NCBI GenBank assembly: GCA_009733745.1
Contig: WNWL01000005.1
Coordinates: forward strand, 1-64,000
Source: Oceanobacillus sp. HTM 045
GTDB lineage: Bacteria > Pseudomonadota > Alphaproteobacteria > Rhodobacterales > Rhodobacteraceae
Reading direction: 5' to 3'
DNA: 64,000 nucleotides
Shown here: piece after piece, positions 15,553-23,243 of the stretch
How the letters are laid out: each line of letters begins with the position of its first letter
Position numbering within the stretch: position 1 is the first letter of the stretch
Notes under the pieces: generated by a model
The model's database searches: none
Seen by the model: the letters and a program-made list of their open reading frames with translations, nothing else
Told to the model about the DNA's origin: nothing
Made by a program: the position numbers and the translations under genes

Positions 15553-17655
15553 ATGAGCATTCAGGTCGGCGACGAAGTTCGCCTCCCGTCCGGCGTGGGC
15601 CGCTCCGACAGCGAGCTTCGCTGGTGCAAGGCCGCAGGGCGGGATTTCTTCATCCTCACCCAGCGCGGCACCTTCGCCAACAACTGCTATGACCACGGGC
15701 GCCTGCTCGCGATCCAGATCCAGGACGGCGTCTTTCCCGAGATCCTCGACACCATCGCGACCGATCTCGACCTGACGCCCGACGCATCCGAACCCTTCGT
15801 GCAGCGCCTCGCCAGCGCGGTGTTCCGGCAGCTTTCCAACGACGTGTTCGAGTCCGCCTCCGGGGAATTCCGGGTGGCGATGGACGCTCTGGCCTCGGGC
15901 TACTCCGATGGACACGCCGATCCGCGCTACCGGAACGCGCAGGTCCGCGACGCGGTGGTTGCCATCGACGTGGGCAACCTCGCCTCCGGTTTCGCGCGGC
16001 GGATGGAGAAGCCGCTGGCGGCGGAAGTGTCGGACAACCTGTTCTACGCCGCAAAGGCCGCCAAGAACTTCTGGCGGCGGAGTACGGACCCCGATCCCTC
16101 CTCCCGTGTCCGGAGCGACCGGGAAGGCACGGCGCGGGCCGTCCGCCGGCTGGCGCGCCCGGGGCGACCGGGGATGGGCTGCACCGGCTTCGCCGCCGGG
16201 GGGCATCTCGCGCGTGACGGGCGGATGCTGCACGGGCGCACCTTCGACGGCGCCTTCTTCGCTTGGAACGACTGGCCCGGCCTGTTCCTGACCGACGAGC
16301 GGCAATCCAACCCCTCCTGGCTCCCGTACGCCGCAATCGGCACCGCTGGGCTGCCCTATTCGGGGGGCATCACCGGGCTGAATGCCGCCGGGATCGGCTG
16401 TTCGCTGCACCAGATGTCCACGGTGAACTACAAGACCGGCTCCCGCTTCGGCCGGTGGGACATCGCGCCCTTCGTTCAGCAGCGCATCCTGCGGGAGGCG
16501 CAGTCGCTGGACGACGCGGTGGACGTGGTCCGCTCGGTCAACCACTACGCCTCATGGACGATCCTTGTCTCCGACGCGAAGCTCGGGCGGGCGCTGCGGA
16601 TCGAGATCAACGGCGGCGCCGACCGGGTTGAAGCGCTCGACCGGGCCGAGACCATCGTGCAGACAAATCACTTCCTCCACTCGGCGCTGGAGGAGCGGCA
16701 CGATTTCTTCGGCGACGCGCATTTCACGCCGACATTCGGCAAGTGGCTGGAGAGCCGCGCCCGCGTCGCCAAGGTCGAGCCGATGCTCAAGAGCGCGGCG
16801 CGGGCGAAGGCGGTCGATACCGACTGGGCCATCGACATGCTGGCCAGCCACGACGACGGCGCGATGGGGGGCGACAGCCGCTCCTTCGGGCGGACGGTGG
16901 TGAAGGCCTACGGTATCAGCGCCACCGTTCTCCGCGCCGACCCGGCGCGGGGCAAGGGGAAGGACGAGGTCTGGTTCTCCGTCGGCGACCGCCGGCCCGG
17001 GCCCCACTCCAGCCTCGCCGGATTCAGCATCGACTTCGAGTATCTCACCGCGGCGCCCGTTTCGGACCGTCCGGTCCGCCGCACCGGGACGAGTTCAGCC
17101 GACCGGGAGCGCGCCTTCGCGGCCTACGTGGAGGCGTTCATCACGCTTTCCCGCCCGCGCGACCGGAACGGCAACTATCTCGGCCGCGACCAGACCCTGG
17201 CGGAGTACGCCGCCACCCGCACGCGGGCCATCGGGTTGCTGGACCAGGCCGTGAACGCCTCGGAGGACAGCGGGGTGTTCGAGATCCCCTCGCGCTACAT
17301 CCGGGCGCGGCTGCTGCACGAGGCGGGTGAGTTCGACCGGGCGATGCAGGACTGGGACGCACTGCTCGACGTCTGGGAGCGGCAGAAAACCTCCTCCAGC
17401 GCGATCCGGCTGCACCCATACGAGGCGGCCTGCGTCCATGTCCTCGCCGCCGCCACGGAAGCGGCGCGGGGAAGGGATTCCGGTGCGCTGCTGGCCGAGG
17501 GGGAGAGCCTGATGCGCAAGCAGATCGCAGAGCACTTCCCAGGAGGCGGCAAGCCGCACAAGCACCTGACGGACTGGATCGCGCTAATCGCGTCGCTCCG
17601 CACCGACCCGGCCGGGTCGGAACTGCCGGAAATCCACTTCGTCACCGTCGAATGA
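15553..17655 (+). CDS. C45-family autoproteolytic acyltransferase/hydrolase with helical C-terminal extension
   Basis: This 700-residue protein resembles the Ntn-hydrolase family that includes penicillin acyl-CoA:6-APA acyltransferase. The probable nucleophile is C210 in GMGCTGFAAGG; cleavage before it would leave an N-terminal pro-segment of about 209 residues. Family-type sequences follow: HGRTFDGAFFAWNDWPGLFL, GLPYSGGITGLNAAGIG, NHYASWTILVSD and TNHFLH. The C-terminal 180 residues are helical and TPR-like (ARLLHEAGEFDRAMQDWDAL) and are not part of the basic C45 domain. There is no signal peptide. The substrate is unknown; amide or acyl transfer is inferred from the fold only. Confidence 0.8.
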   Translation: MSIQVGDEVRLPSGVGRSDSELRWCKAAGRDFFILTQRGTFANNCYDHGRLLAIQIQDGVFPEILDTIATDLDLTPDASEPFVQRLASAVFRQLSNDVFESASGEFRVAMDALASGYSDGHADPRYRNAQVRDAVVAIDVGNLASGFARRMEKPLAAEVSDNLFYAAKAAKNFWRRSTDPDPSSRVRSDREGTARAVRRLARPGRPGMGCTGFAAGGHLARDGRMLHGRTFDGAFFAWNDWPGLFLTDERQSNPSWLPYAAIGTAGLPYSGGITGLNAAGIGCSLHQMSTVNYKTGSRFGRWDIAPFVQQRILREAQSLDDAVDVVRSVNHYASWTILVSDAKLGRALRIEINGGADRVEALDRAETIVQTNHFLHSALEERHDFFGDAHFTPTFGKWLESRARVAKVEPMLKSAARAKAVDTDWAIDMLASHDDGAMGGDSRSFGRTVVKAYGISATVLRADPARGKGKDEVWFSVGDRRPGPHSSLAGFSIDFEYLTAAPVSDRPVRRTGTSSADRERAFAAYVEAFITLSRPRDRNGNYLGRDQTLAEYAATRTRAIGLLDQAVNASEDSGVFEIPSRYIRARLLHEAGEFDRAMQDWDALLDVWERQKTSSSAIRLHPYEAACVHVLAAATEAARGRDSGALLAEGESLMRKQIAEHFPGGGKPHKHLTDWIALIASLRTDPAGSELPEIHFVTVE

Positions 17656-17731
17656 TGCAGCCTCCCGGCTTGCGGCGGGGCACCTGCGGCGGATATAGAC
17701 CGCGGGACCCCGAACCCTGCCGGGAGCCGCG

Positions 17732-18763
17732 ATGACCTCGCTTACCATCCGCCAGCCGGACGACTGGCACCTGCATCTGCGCGACGGCGCGATGCTCGGT
17801 GCCGTTCTGCCCCATTCCGCCTGGGCGGCACGGGCAATCATCATGCCGAACCTCGTGCCCCCGGTGGTGACGCTGGCCGACGCCCGCGCCTATCGCGACC
17901 GGATCATGGCGTCGTTGCCCGCGGGCCAGGCGTTCGAGCCGCTGATGACGCTCTACCTCACCGAGGCGACCGACCCCGACGACGTGCAGGCCGCTGCCGC
18001 GTCCGGGCTGGTGAAAGCGGTGAAGCTCTATCCCGCGGGGGCGACGACCAATTCGCAAAGCGGCGTGCGGGTGATCGACAACGTGATGCCCGTGCTGGAG
18101 CGGATGGCGGCGATCGGGCTGCCGCTCTGCGTGCACGGTGAGGTCACCGACGCCTCGGTCGACATCTTCGACCGCGAGGCGGTGTTCATCGAGCGGGTGC
18201 TGGAGCCCCTGACGCGGCGCCTGCCCGACCTCCGGGTTATCATGGAGCATGTCACCACGGCGGACGGGGTGCAGTTCGTCGAGGAGGCGGGGATCGGCGG
18301 CACGATTACGGTTCACCACCTTATCATCAACCGCAACCACATCCTCGCCGGAGGTATCCGCCCGCACTATTACTGCCTGCCGGTGGCGAAGCGGGAGATG
18401 CACCGGCTCGCACTGCGCCGCGCTGCGACCTCGGGCAAGGCGGGCTTCTTCCTTGGCACCGACAGCGCGCCCCACCCGGACAGCGCGAAGGAGACGGCCT
18501 GCGGCTGCGCCGGCTGCTTCACCGCGCCGAACACGCTGTCCTGTCTCGCGCATGTGTTCGAGGAAGAAGGCGCGCTCGATCGCCTGGAAGCCTTCGCGAG
18601 CCTCAACGGCCCGGCCTACTACGGGCTCGAGCCGAACGAGGCGCAGGTCACGCTGGTGAAGCGTGATCAGCCCGTCAGCTTTCCCACCCATATCGACGCG
18701 GGGGACGAGACCGTGACCGTCTTCGACCCCGGTTTCCCGCTCCACTGGGAGGTCCAGACATGA
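17732..18763 (+). CDS. pyrC: Dihydroorotase
   Basis: PyrC catalyses reversible cyclisation of N-carbamoyl-aspartate to dihydroorotate in pyrimidine synthesis. The 343-residue protein is of the E. coli-like class II type. It has metal ligands in [10 protein letters not shown] near the start, the carboxylated lysine in [15 protein letters not shown], histidines in CVHGEV and MEHVTT, and the catalytic Asp in [10 protein letters not shown]. The ATG follows GGGAG. The stop overlaps pyrE as ATGA, so the two pyrimidine genes are coupled. Confidence 0.97.
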   Translation: MTSLTIRQPDDWHLHLRDGAMLGAVLPHSAWAARAIIMPNLVPPVVTLADARAYRDRIMASLPAGQAFEPLMTLYLTEATDPDDVQAAAASGLVKAVKLYPAGATTNSQSGVRVIDNVMPVLERMAAIGLPLCVHGEVTDASVDIFDREAVFIERVLEPLTRRLPDLRVIMEHVTTADGVQFVEEAGIGGTITVHHLIINRNHILAGGIRPHYYCLPVAKREMHRLALRRAATSGKAGFFLGTDSAPHPDSAKETACGCAGCFTAPNTLSCLAHVFEEEGALDRLEAFASLNGPAYYGLEPNEAQVTLVKRDQPVSFPTHIDAGDETVTVFDPGFPLHWEVQT

Positions 18764-19455
18764 TCGCGCTCACCCACCCGGACCGGGAAACCATGGCGGA
18801 GGAGGCGGCGCGTATGCTGCTGGAAATCGGCGCCGTCCACTTCCGGCCCGACCCGCCCTACATGCTGACCTCGGGCCTCGCGAGCCCGGTCTATATCGAC
18901 TGCCGAAAGCTGATCTCCTACCCGCGCATCCGCTCCACCCTGATGGATTTCGCCTGTTCCGTGCTGGTGCGCGACGCGGGTTACGAGCGCTTCGATGCCG
19001 TGGCCGGCGGCGAGACGGCGGGGATACCCTTCGCTGCCTGGATCGCCGAGCGGCTGGGCCTGCCGATGCTCTACGTCCGCAAGAAGCCCAAGGGCTTCGG
19101 CCGCGATGCGCAGATCGAGGGCGACCTGAAGGAGGGGAGCCGCGTCCTGCTGGTGGAGGATCTCACCACCGATGGCGGCTCCAAGGTGAAGTTCGTCAAC
19201 GCGCTCCGCGAGGCGGGGGCGGAATGCGCCCATACCATCGTGGTGTTCTACTACGGCATCTTCTCGGATGTACCGGAGCGGCTGGCGGCGCAGGGCATCA
19301 CGCTCCACAGCCTCGCGACCTGGCGCAACGTCCTCGCCGCGGCGCGGGCGGGCAGCTATTTCGACGCGGCGACGATGGACGACGTGGAGAGATTCCTAGA
19401 CTCGCCGCTGGAGTGGTCCGCCGCGCATGGCGGTAAGGCTGACATCTCGATCTGA
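18760..19455 (+). CDS. pyrE: Orotate phosphoribosyltransferase
   Basis: PyrE attaches orotate to PRPP to give OMP. The 231-residue protein has the PRPP-binding signature [15 protein letters not shown] and the [10 protein letters not shown] loop of the family. It is coupled to pyrC by an ATGA overlap. The stop lies only seven bases before the target duplication of the IS1595-family element, so the insertion has replaced whatever originally followed, probably including the native 3' end of the transcript. Confidence 0.97.
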   Translation: MIALTHPDRETMAEEAARMLLEIGAVHFRPDPPYMLTSGLASPVYIDCRKLISYPRIRSTLMDFACSVLVRDAGYERFDAVAGGETAGIPFAAWIAERLGLPMLYVRKKPKGFGRDAQIEGDLKEGSRVLLVEDLTTDGGSKVKFVNALREAGAECAHTIVVFYYGIFSDVPERLAAQGITLHSLATWRNVLAAARAGSYFDAATMDDVERFLDSPLEWSAAHGGKADISI

Positions 19456-19462
19456 GCCTGCT

Positions 19463-19470
19463 CAAGGTTG
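19463..19470. repeat. Target site duplication, left
   Basis: The 8-bp sequence CAAGGTTG immediately outside the left inverted repeat is repeated exactly at 22275-22282. Eight base pairs is the length expected for IS1595-family insertion. Confidence 0.93.
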
Positions 19471-19493
19471 GGCGATTATATACCTTGCAAACC
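19471..19493 (+). repeat. IS left inverted repeat
   Basis: This 23-bp terminal repeat begins GGCGATTATATACC and ends TTGCAAACC. It matches the reverse complement of 22252-22274 at 22 of 23 positions (C at 19484 versus T). Confidence 0.93.
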
Positions 19494-19538
19494 CAGTCAG
19501 GATGACTTACATAATGGGTAACGGAAACGGAGCCCGCT

Positions 19539-20468
19539 ATGTCCATCCTGAGCAAGCCTTACTTCCATGACGAAGCTGCGGCATTCGAGCATCTCGAAGC
19601 CGTGCTTTGGCCGGAAGGTCCGGTTTGCCCGCACTGCGGTGCGGCGGACCGGATCAGCAAGATTCAGCCGAACCCGGAGAAGCGGGTGCGTCTCGGGCTG
19701 CACAAGTGTGGCCACTGCAAGAAGCAGTTCACCGTCAAGGTCGGCACCGTCTTCGAGGCGAGCAAGGTCAAACTGAACATCTGGCTCCAGGCCGTTCACC
19801 TGATGACAGCAAGCAAGAAGGGCGTGAGCGCCCATCAGCTGCACCGCATTCTCGAAGTGACCTATAAGACCGCATGGTTCATGGCCCATCGCATCCGCGA
19901 GGCCATGCGCACCGGTGCGCTGGCTCCGTTCGGCAGTGGCGGCGGGACCGTCGAGGTTGATGAAACTTACATCGGCAAGGAGCCGAACCGTTACAAGACG
20001 AGCCGTCCGAAGCGTCGTGGCGGTCATGACAAAATGAAGGTACTGAGCCTCGTGGACCGCACGACGGGTAGGTCCCGGTCCTTCGTTGTGGACCGGGTGA
20101 GCAAGACCCATATCTTGCCGATCCTTCGTGAAAACATTGCTCGGGAAGCCCGCCTGATGACGGATGAAGCGGGCTACTACAAGGGCATGAGCAAAGAGTT
20201 TGCTGGCCACGATAGTGTGAATCACGGAGCCGAAGAATGGGCGCGTGGCGAGGTCCACACCAATACCATTGAAGGCTACTTCTCCATCTTCAAGCGGGGG
20301 ATGAAGGGCGTTTACCAGCATTGCGGCAAGCGCCACCTGCACCGCTACATGGCAGAGTTCGATTTCCGCTACAGCAATCGATCCGCCAACGGCATTGAAG
20401 ACGGTGCCCGCGCACGGATCGCCCTAACCCAAGCAGTTGGGAAAAGATTGCTTTACCGGGACTCGTAG
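19539..20468 (+). CDS. tnp: IS1595-family transposase
   Basis: This 309-residue transposase has an N-terminal zinc ribbon (CPHCG at about residue 29, CGHCKKQF at about 57), a helix-turn-helix-like segment (KKGVSAHQLHRILEVTYKTAWFM) and the ISXO2-like DDE/DDN catalytic domain. Catalytic positions are visible in GTVEVDETYIGK (first Asp), ARLMTDEAGYYKG (second Asp) and EVHTNTIEGYFSIFKRG (N/E region). The reading frame is intact and has a GGAG ribosome-binding site. Length is typical for the family. Confidence 0.95.
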   Translation: MSILSKPYFHDEAAAFEHLEAVLWPEGPVCPHCGAADRISKIQPNPEKRVRLGLHKCGHCKKQFTVKVGTVFEASKVKLNIWLQAVHLMTASKKGVSAHQLHRILEVTYKTAWFMAHRIREAMRTGALAPFGSGGGTVEVDETYIGKEPNRYKTSRPKRRGGHDKMKVLSLVDRTTGRSRSFVVDRVSKTHILPILRENIAREARLMTDEAGYYKGMSKEFAGHDSVNHGAEEWARGEVHTNTIEGYFSIFKRGMKGVYQHCGKRHLHRYMAEFDFRYSNRSANGIEDGARARIALTQAVGKRLLYRDS

Positions 20469-20481
20469 GGCGCGTAGAATC

Positions 20482-20502
20482 TTGCGCGCCGGAGGCGCGC
20501 AA
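20482..20502 (+). terminator. Perfect hairpin between transposase and passenger genes
   Basis: A 9-bp perfect stem, TTGCGCGCC/GGCGCGCAA, with a GGA loop lies 13 bases after the transposase stop and just before the first passenger gene. It could limit read-through from the transposase or serve as an IS-internal structure; there is no T-run. Confidence 0.5.
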
Positions 20503-20512
20503 ATGGGAACGC

Positions 20513-21274
20513 ATGGCCACGAGAGACGAAATACCAACCGACCTAGCGCTTGAGATCGGCGACGATCTTGAGCCGAGGAAGTTTGTGGCCGCAGTGCGAG
20601 AATTTTTTGCGTTAACGGAAGAGCTTGCGCAAACTGCTATAAGCGAAGGGAGGTCCAACTGGAGAGTTCAAGTTCGAGAGGGAAGTAATATAGTTGCGCT
20701 AGCATTTGCGGGCGGGGCAGATACTAATGCGATAAACGCAACCATTCATAGAGTTCTTGAAGGAACTAGGGCACTCGTTGATGGGGATTTCAGTGCACCC
20801 ATTTTAACAGAAAAGGCAATTCAGCACGCAAAGAAACTCTCTGATATTACGAAAGATAAGGAATATGTAGTGCCCATGAACATTTGGCTTTCTCGTGAGC
20901 CAATTAGATTCGGGCCCGAAATCGGTGAGTTAATCCGACAAGATGAGTCTGCGTCCTACAATGATTTTGGCACGCTTGAGGGGACACTCAGAGCAATTTC
21001 CGATCAAAGCGGTTCTCTTGAGATCAGAATTCATGATCCGCTTTGGCGGCGGGCGATCCCATGCCGTGTTGACAACGATCAGATTGACCAAGCGATGGCA
21101 GCATTCCGAAAGCGAGTAGAGGTCGGAGGCATGATCCACTACAATCGTCTGGGTCGTCCAACTTCCATACGGATGGAGAACCTTGAAATTCTCCCTGATG
21201 ACGGCGATTTGCCGACTGCCGCAGACATTCGTGGGTTGCTAGCTCTAGATGCCGGAGAAGATTTATTGGGATAG
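20513..21274 (+). CDS. IS passenger protein of unknown function (253 aa)
   Basis: I do not recognise a characterised family. The 253-residue soluble protein starts MATRDEIPTDLALEIGD. Its N-terminal half is helical, the middle is mixed (NWRVQVREGSNIVALAFAGG), and the C-terminal third includes VGGMIHYNRLGRPTSIRMENLEIL, suggesting a small beta-domain. Base composition is clearly lower in GC than the chromosome. The stop lies 26 bases inside the PIN-domain gene, implying coupled translation as in toxin-antitoxin or regulator-nuclease pairs. It may control or partner the PIN protein. Confidence 0.8.
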   Translation: MATRDEIPTDLALEIGDDLEPRKFVAAVREFFALTEELAQTAISEGRSNWRVQVREGSNIVALAFAGGADTNAINATIHRVLEGTRALVDGDFSAPILTEKAIQHAKKLSDITKDKEYVVPMNIWLSREPIRFGPEIGELIRQDESASYNDFGTLEGTLRAISDQSGSLEIRIHDPLWRRAIPCRVDNDQIDQAMAAFRKRVEVGGMIHYNRLGRPTSIRMENLEILPDDGDLPTAADIRGLLALDAGEDLLG

Positions 21275-21698
21275 CGTTGCGTTTCTGGCGTGGCTTCAAA
21301 ATGAGGCCGGTCGGGAAGCGGCGTGCCGAGATACGCTGGCTTCCGCTCAGCGTGGTCAATACCTGATTGTCACTTCGGCTCTGACGCTCTCCGAGGTTCT
21401 GTGGCTTCGCGGTGCGCCAAAGCTGACGGAAGATAAAGCTGAAATATTAAATCGGTTCTTTCGTAGATCGTGTATCCGCGTTGTGAATTTGGACCGAAAG
21501 ATCGCACAGCGGGCGCAGCGGTTAGTTTGGGAAAATGGTATAAAGCCGAAGGACGCCATCCACGTTGCATCGGCGCTTCAATACGAATGCCCGATCTTGG
21601 AGACGTTCGACGGTCCACTAATCAACAAGGGCCTTGATCTCGATGATATTGAGGTCCGCGAGCCCCAGCCATCAGCGCAAGGATCATTAGGTGTCTAA
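21249..21698 (+). CDS. PIN-domain protein (VapC-like) carried by IS
   Basis: This 149-residue PIN-domain protein is a likely metal-dependent RNase. It has the first acidic residue in IYWDSVAFLAWL (D8), an acidic residue in ALTLSEVLWLRG, the conserved KPKDAIHVASAL segment and the final ETFDGPL. This is the VapC-type arrangement. It overlaps the upstream 253-residue gene by 26 bases and the following 46-residue gene by 8. It may stabilise the element as a toxin or act on nucleic acid in another way; no classical VapB-type antitoxin is visible beside it. Confidence 0.85.
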   Translation: MPEKIYWDSVAFLAWLQNEAGREAACRDTLASAQRGQYLIVTSALTLSEVLWLRGAPKLTEDKAEILNRFFRRSCIRVVNLDRKIAQRAQRLVWENGIKPKDAIHVASALQYECPILETFDGPLINKGLDLDDIEVREPQPSAQGSLGV

Positions 21699-21831
21699 AG
21701 AACAATCGGAACGCTTCAAAGAGGCTGCCAAAGAGCTAGAAGCGGACACGGACGAAGAGACGTTCAACGAACGTCTTCGGCGTCTTGCAAAGGCTCCGAA
21801 GGAAGAATCTAAATCCGAGCAGGACGACTAG
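21691..21831 (+). CDS. Small charged helical protein, IS passenger (46 aa)
   Basis: This 46-residue ORF starts at GTG inside the end of the PIN gene. It encodes VSKEQSERFKEAAKELEAD, a short acidic turn (TDEETFNERL) and a lysine-rich tail. The composition is strongly helical and charged. It completes a three-gene overlapping cassette behind the transposase. Similar short proteins accompany PIN genes in other IS cargo as far as I recall; an antitoxin or adaptor role is only inference. Confidence 0.65.
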   Translation: MSKEQSERFKEAAKELEADTDEETFNERLRRLAKAPKEESKSEQDD

Positions 21832-22106
21832 AACCCTGGAACAGGACCGCTAACGACGATTTGTGCGGGTCCGCCAATGGTATGGTTCGTTATGATAATC
21901 TTAACCTCTCCACCGTCTTCTAGGTGAAGCGTGCTTTCGCCCGCATTGAATGCGGCGATCAACGCCTTCGGATCGCCACTGATCGAGCCTCGCGCGTCTT
22001 TGATGACGCGGGCCTGAAACACCGAAATTGAGTAGTCAACCGTGCCGACGCTCTCGTCGTTGACGTAGAGAGTGCCGGTCCCTCTAATCGTTCCGAGGTG
22101 AGCCAT
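21828..22106 (-). CDS. Possible small beta-rich IS passenger protein (92 aa)
   Basis: This minus-strand ORF of 92 residues begins MAHLGTIRGTGTLYVNDES and looks like a compact beta-strand protein with regular hydrophobic alternation and a VVSGPVPGF end. It has a plausible amino-acid composition, but its ATG shares the CATG at 22104-22107 with a plus-strand ORF and no clear Shine-Dalgarno precedes it. Its stop overlaps the stop of the 46-residue gene on the other strand. The family is not recognised. Confidence 0.55.
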   Translation of the reverse strand: MAHLGTIRGTGTLYVNDESVGTVDYSISVFQARVIKDARGSISGDPKALIAAFNAGESTLHLEDGGEVKIIITNHTIGGPAQIVVSGPVPGF

Positions 22107-22269
22107 GAAAGATGTGTCCGCGACTAATGCAACCGATCTCGTGGAACTTATCCGCTGCCGTCAAGAAGAGTCCAGACAGGACGGATGGGAGCGTTACGTT
22201 GTGGTCAAGGGGCAGCACGGCGGGCAAGCCGTAATCCCGGTTTCGACCGTAGGTTTGCAAAGTATATAA
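22105..22269 (+). CDS. Possible small ORF ending inside the IS right inverted repeat (54 aa)
   Basis: This 54-residue ORF (MKDVSATNATDLVELIRC at the start) has a good GAGGTG ribosome-binding site four bases upstream. It ends at a TAA formed within the right inverted repeat. Its start overlaps the opposite-strand 92-residue ORF at CATG. The C-terminal part (RYVVVKGQHGGQAVIPVS) is plausible protein, but no family is recognised, so this is tentative. Confidence 0.4.
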   Translation: MKDVSATNATDLVELIRCRQEESRQDGWERYVVVKGQHGGQAVIPVSTVGLQSI

Positions 22270-22274
22270 TCGCC
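22252..22274 (-). repeat. IS right inverted repeat
   Basis: This is the terminal repeat on the right side, reading GGCGATTATATACT then TTGCAAACC on the minus strand. It is the partner of 19471-19493. Confidence 0.93.
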
Positions 22275-22282
22275 CAAGGTTG
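22275..22282. repeat. Target site duplication, right
   Basis: CAAGGTTG is identical to 19463-19470 and immediately follows the right inverted repeat. Confidence 0.93.
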
Positions 22283-22322
22283 AGCAACCTACAAGCCACT
22301 GAATTTGAAAGATAAAAGAGTT

Positions 22323-22347
22323 AACGGGCGGAACTGTGCCGCCCGTT
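22323..22347 (-). terminator. Terminator of hisA
   Basis: On the minus strand a 9-bp stem, AACGGGCGG/CCGCCCGTT, with a 7-nt loop lies 10 bases after the hisA stop and is followed by AACTCTTTTATCTTT. This is a good intrinsic terminator for hisA. Confidence 0.75.
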
Positions 22348-22357
22348 GCGCACGCCG

Positions 22358-23083
22358 TCAGCGCCGCTTGGTGAGCGCCACGGCCTCCGCGAGGTCCAGC
22401 CGCCCGTCATAGATCGCGCGACCGGTCACCGCGCCGGCGATCTTCGCGGAGCTCATCATCAGCGTCTTCACGTCGTCGAGCGACGAGACGCCACCCGACG
22501 CGAACACCGGGATGTCCACCGCGCGGGCGAGCGTTTCGGTCGCCTTCACGTTCGGCCCCTTCATCGCGCCGTCGCGGTCGATGTCGGTGTAGATGATAGC
22601 GGCGACGCCTGCGTCCTCGAAGCGGTAGGCGATGTCGAGCGCGGGTACGTCGGTGGTCTTGGCCCAGCCCTCGATGGCGACCATGCCGCCGCGCGCGTCG
22701 ATGCCGACGGCGATCTTGCCGGGGAACCGGCGCGCGGCGGACTTCACCAGCATCGGGTCGCGCACCGCGACGGTGCCGAGGATCACGCGGTCGAGGCCCT
22801 TCTCCAGCCACATCTCGATGGTTGCCATGTCGCGGATGCCGCCGCCAAGCTGGATCGGCACGTCGATCGCCGAACGGATGGCCTCCACGGCCGCACCGTT
22901 GACCGGCTCGCCCTCGACCGCGCCGTTCAGGTCGACGAGATGCAGCCACTCGATCCCGGTGGCGGCAAACAGGCGGGCCTGCTCCGCCGGATCGTCGTTG
23001 AACACCGTCACGGCATTCATGTCGCCCTTGAGCAGACGGACGCATTGGCCGTCTTTCAGATCGATGGCGGGAAAGAGGATCAT
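22358..23083 (-). CDS. hisA: Phosphoribosylformimino-AICAR isomerase HisA
   Basis: HisA is the (beta-alpha)8 isomerase of histidine synthesis that acts on ProFAR just before HisF/HisH. The 241-residue protein begins [17 protein letters not shown], with the catalytic Asp in PAIDLK. It has the second catalytic Asp in AVGIDARGG and phosphate loops LGGGIRD and FASGGVSS. It stands alone here: hisF and hisE lie some 26 kb away on the same strand, whereas many relatives keep hisH-hisA-hisF-hisE together. Confidence 0.97.
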   Translation of the reverse strand: MILFPAIDLKDGQCVRLLKGDMNAVTVFNDDPAEQARLFAATGIEWLHLVDLNGAVEGEPVNGAAVEAIRSAIDVPIQLGGGIRDMATIEMWLEKGLDRVILGTVAVRDPMLVKSAARRFPGKIAVGIDARGGMVAIEGWAKTTDVPALDIAYRFEDAGVAAIIYTDIDRDGAMKGPNVKATETLARAVDIPVFASGGVSSLDDVKTLMMSSAKIAGAVTGRAIYDGRLDLAEAVALTKRR

Positions 23084-23243
23084 GAAGGCTCCGGATTGCT
23101 CCTCGAAGATTCCGCTTTAGCGGGTAGCGGGCCGCCCCGTAAAGCGCCGGATTGCCCCGGCTGCCGCCCGGCGCCGCGGCAGGGCGTTGCACCCCGCGAT
23201 TTTTTCCTGCCACATCAGTCGCTTGGCCGGGGAAGCCGGTGCC

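Larger units (their letters stand above)
19471..22274. mobile_element. IS1595-family insertion sequence with passenger genes
   Basis: The element is 2804 bp, bounded by 23-bp inverted repeats with one mismatch and flanked by a perfect 8-bp target duplication. It encodes an IS1595/ISXO2-type transposase followed by a lower-GC block of passenger genes: a 253-residue unknown protein, a PIN-domain protein, a 46-residue protein, and one or two small ORFs at the right end. The undamaged ends and transposase indicate a recent, possibly still mobile insertion between pyrE and hisA. Confidence 0.95.
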
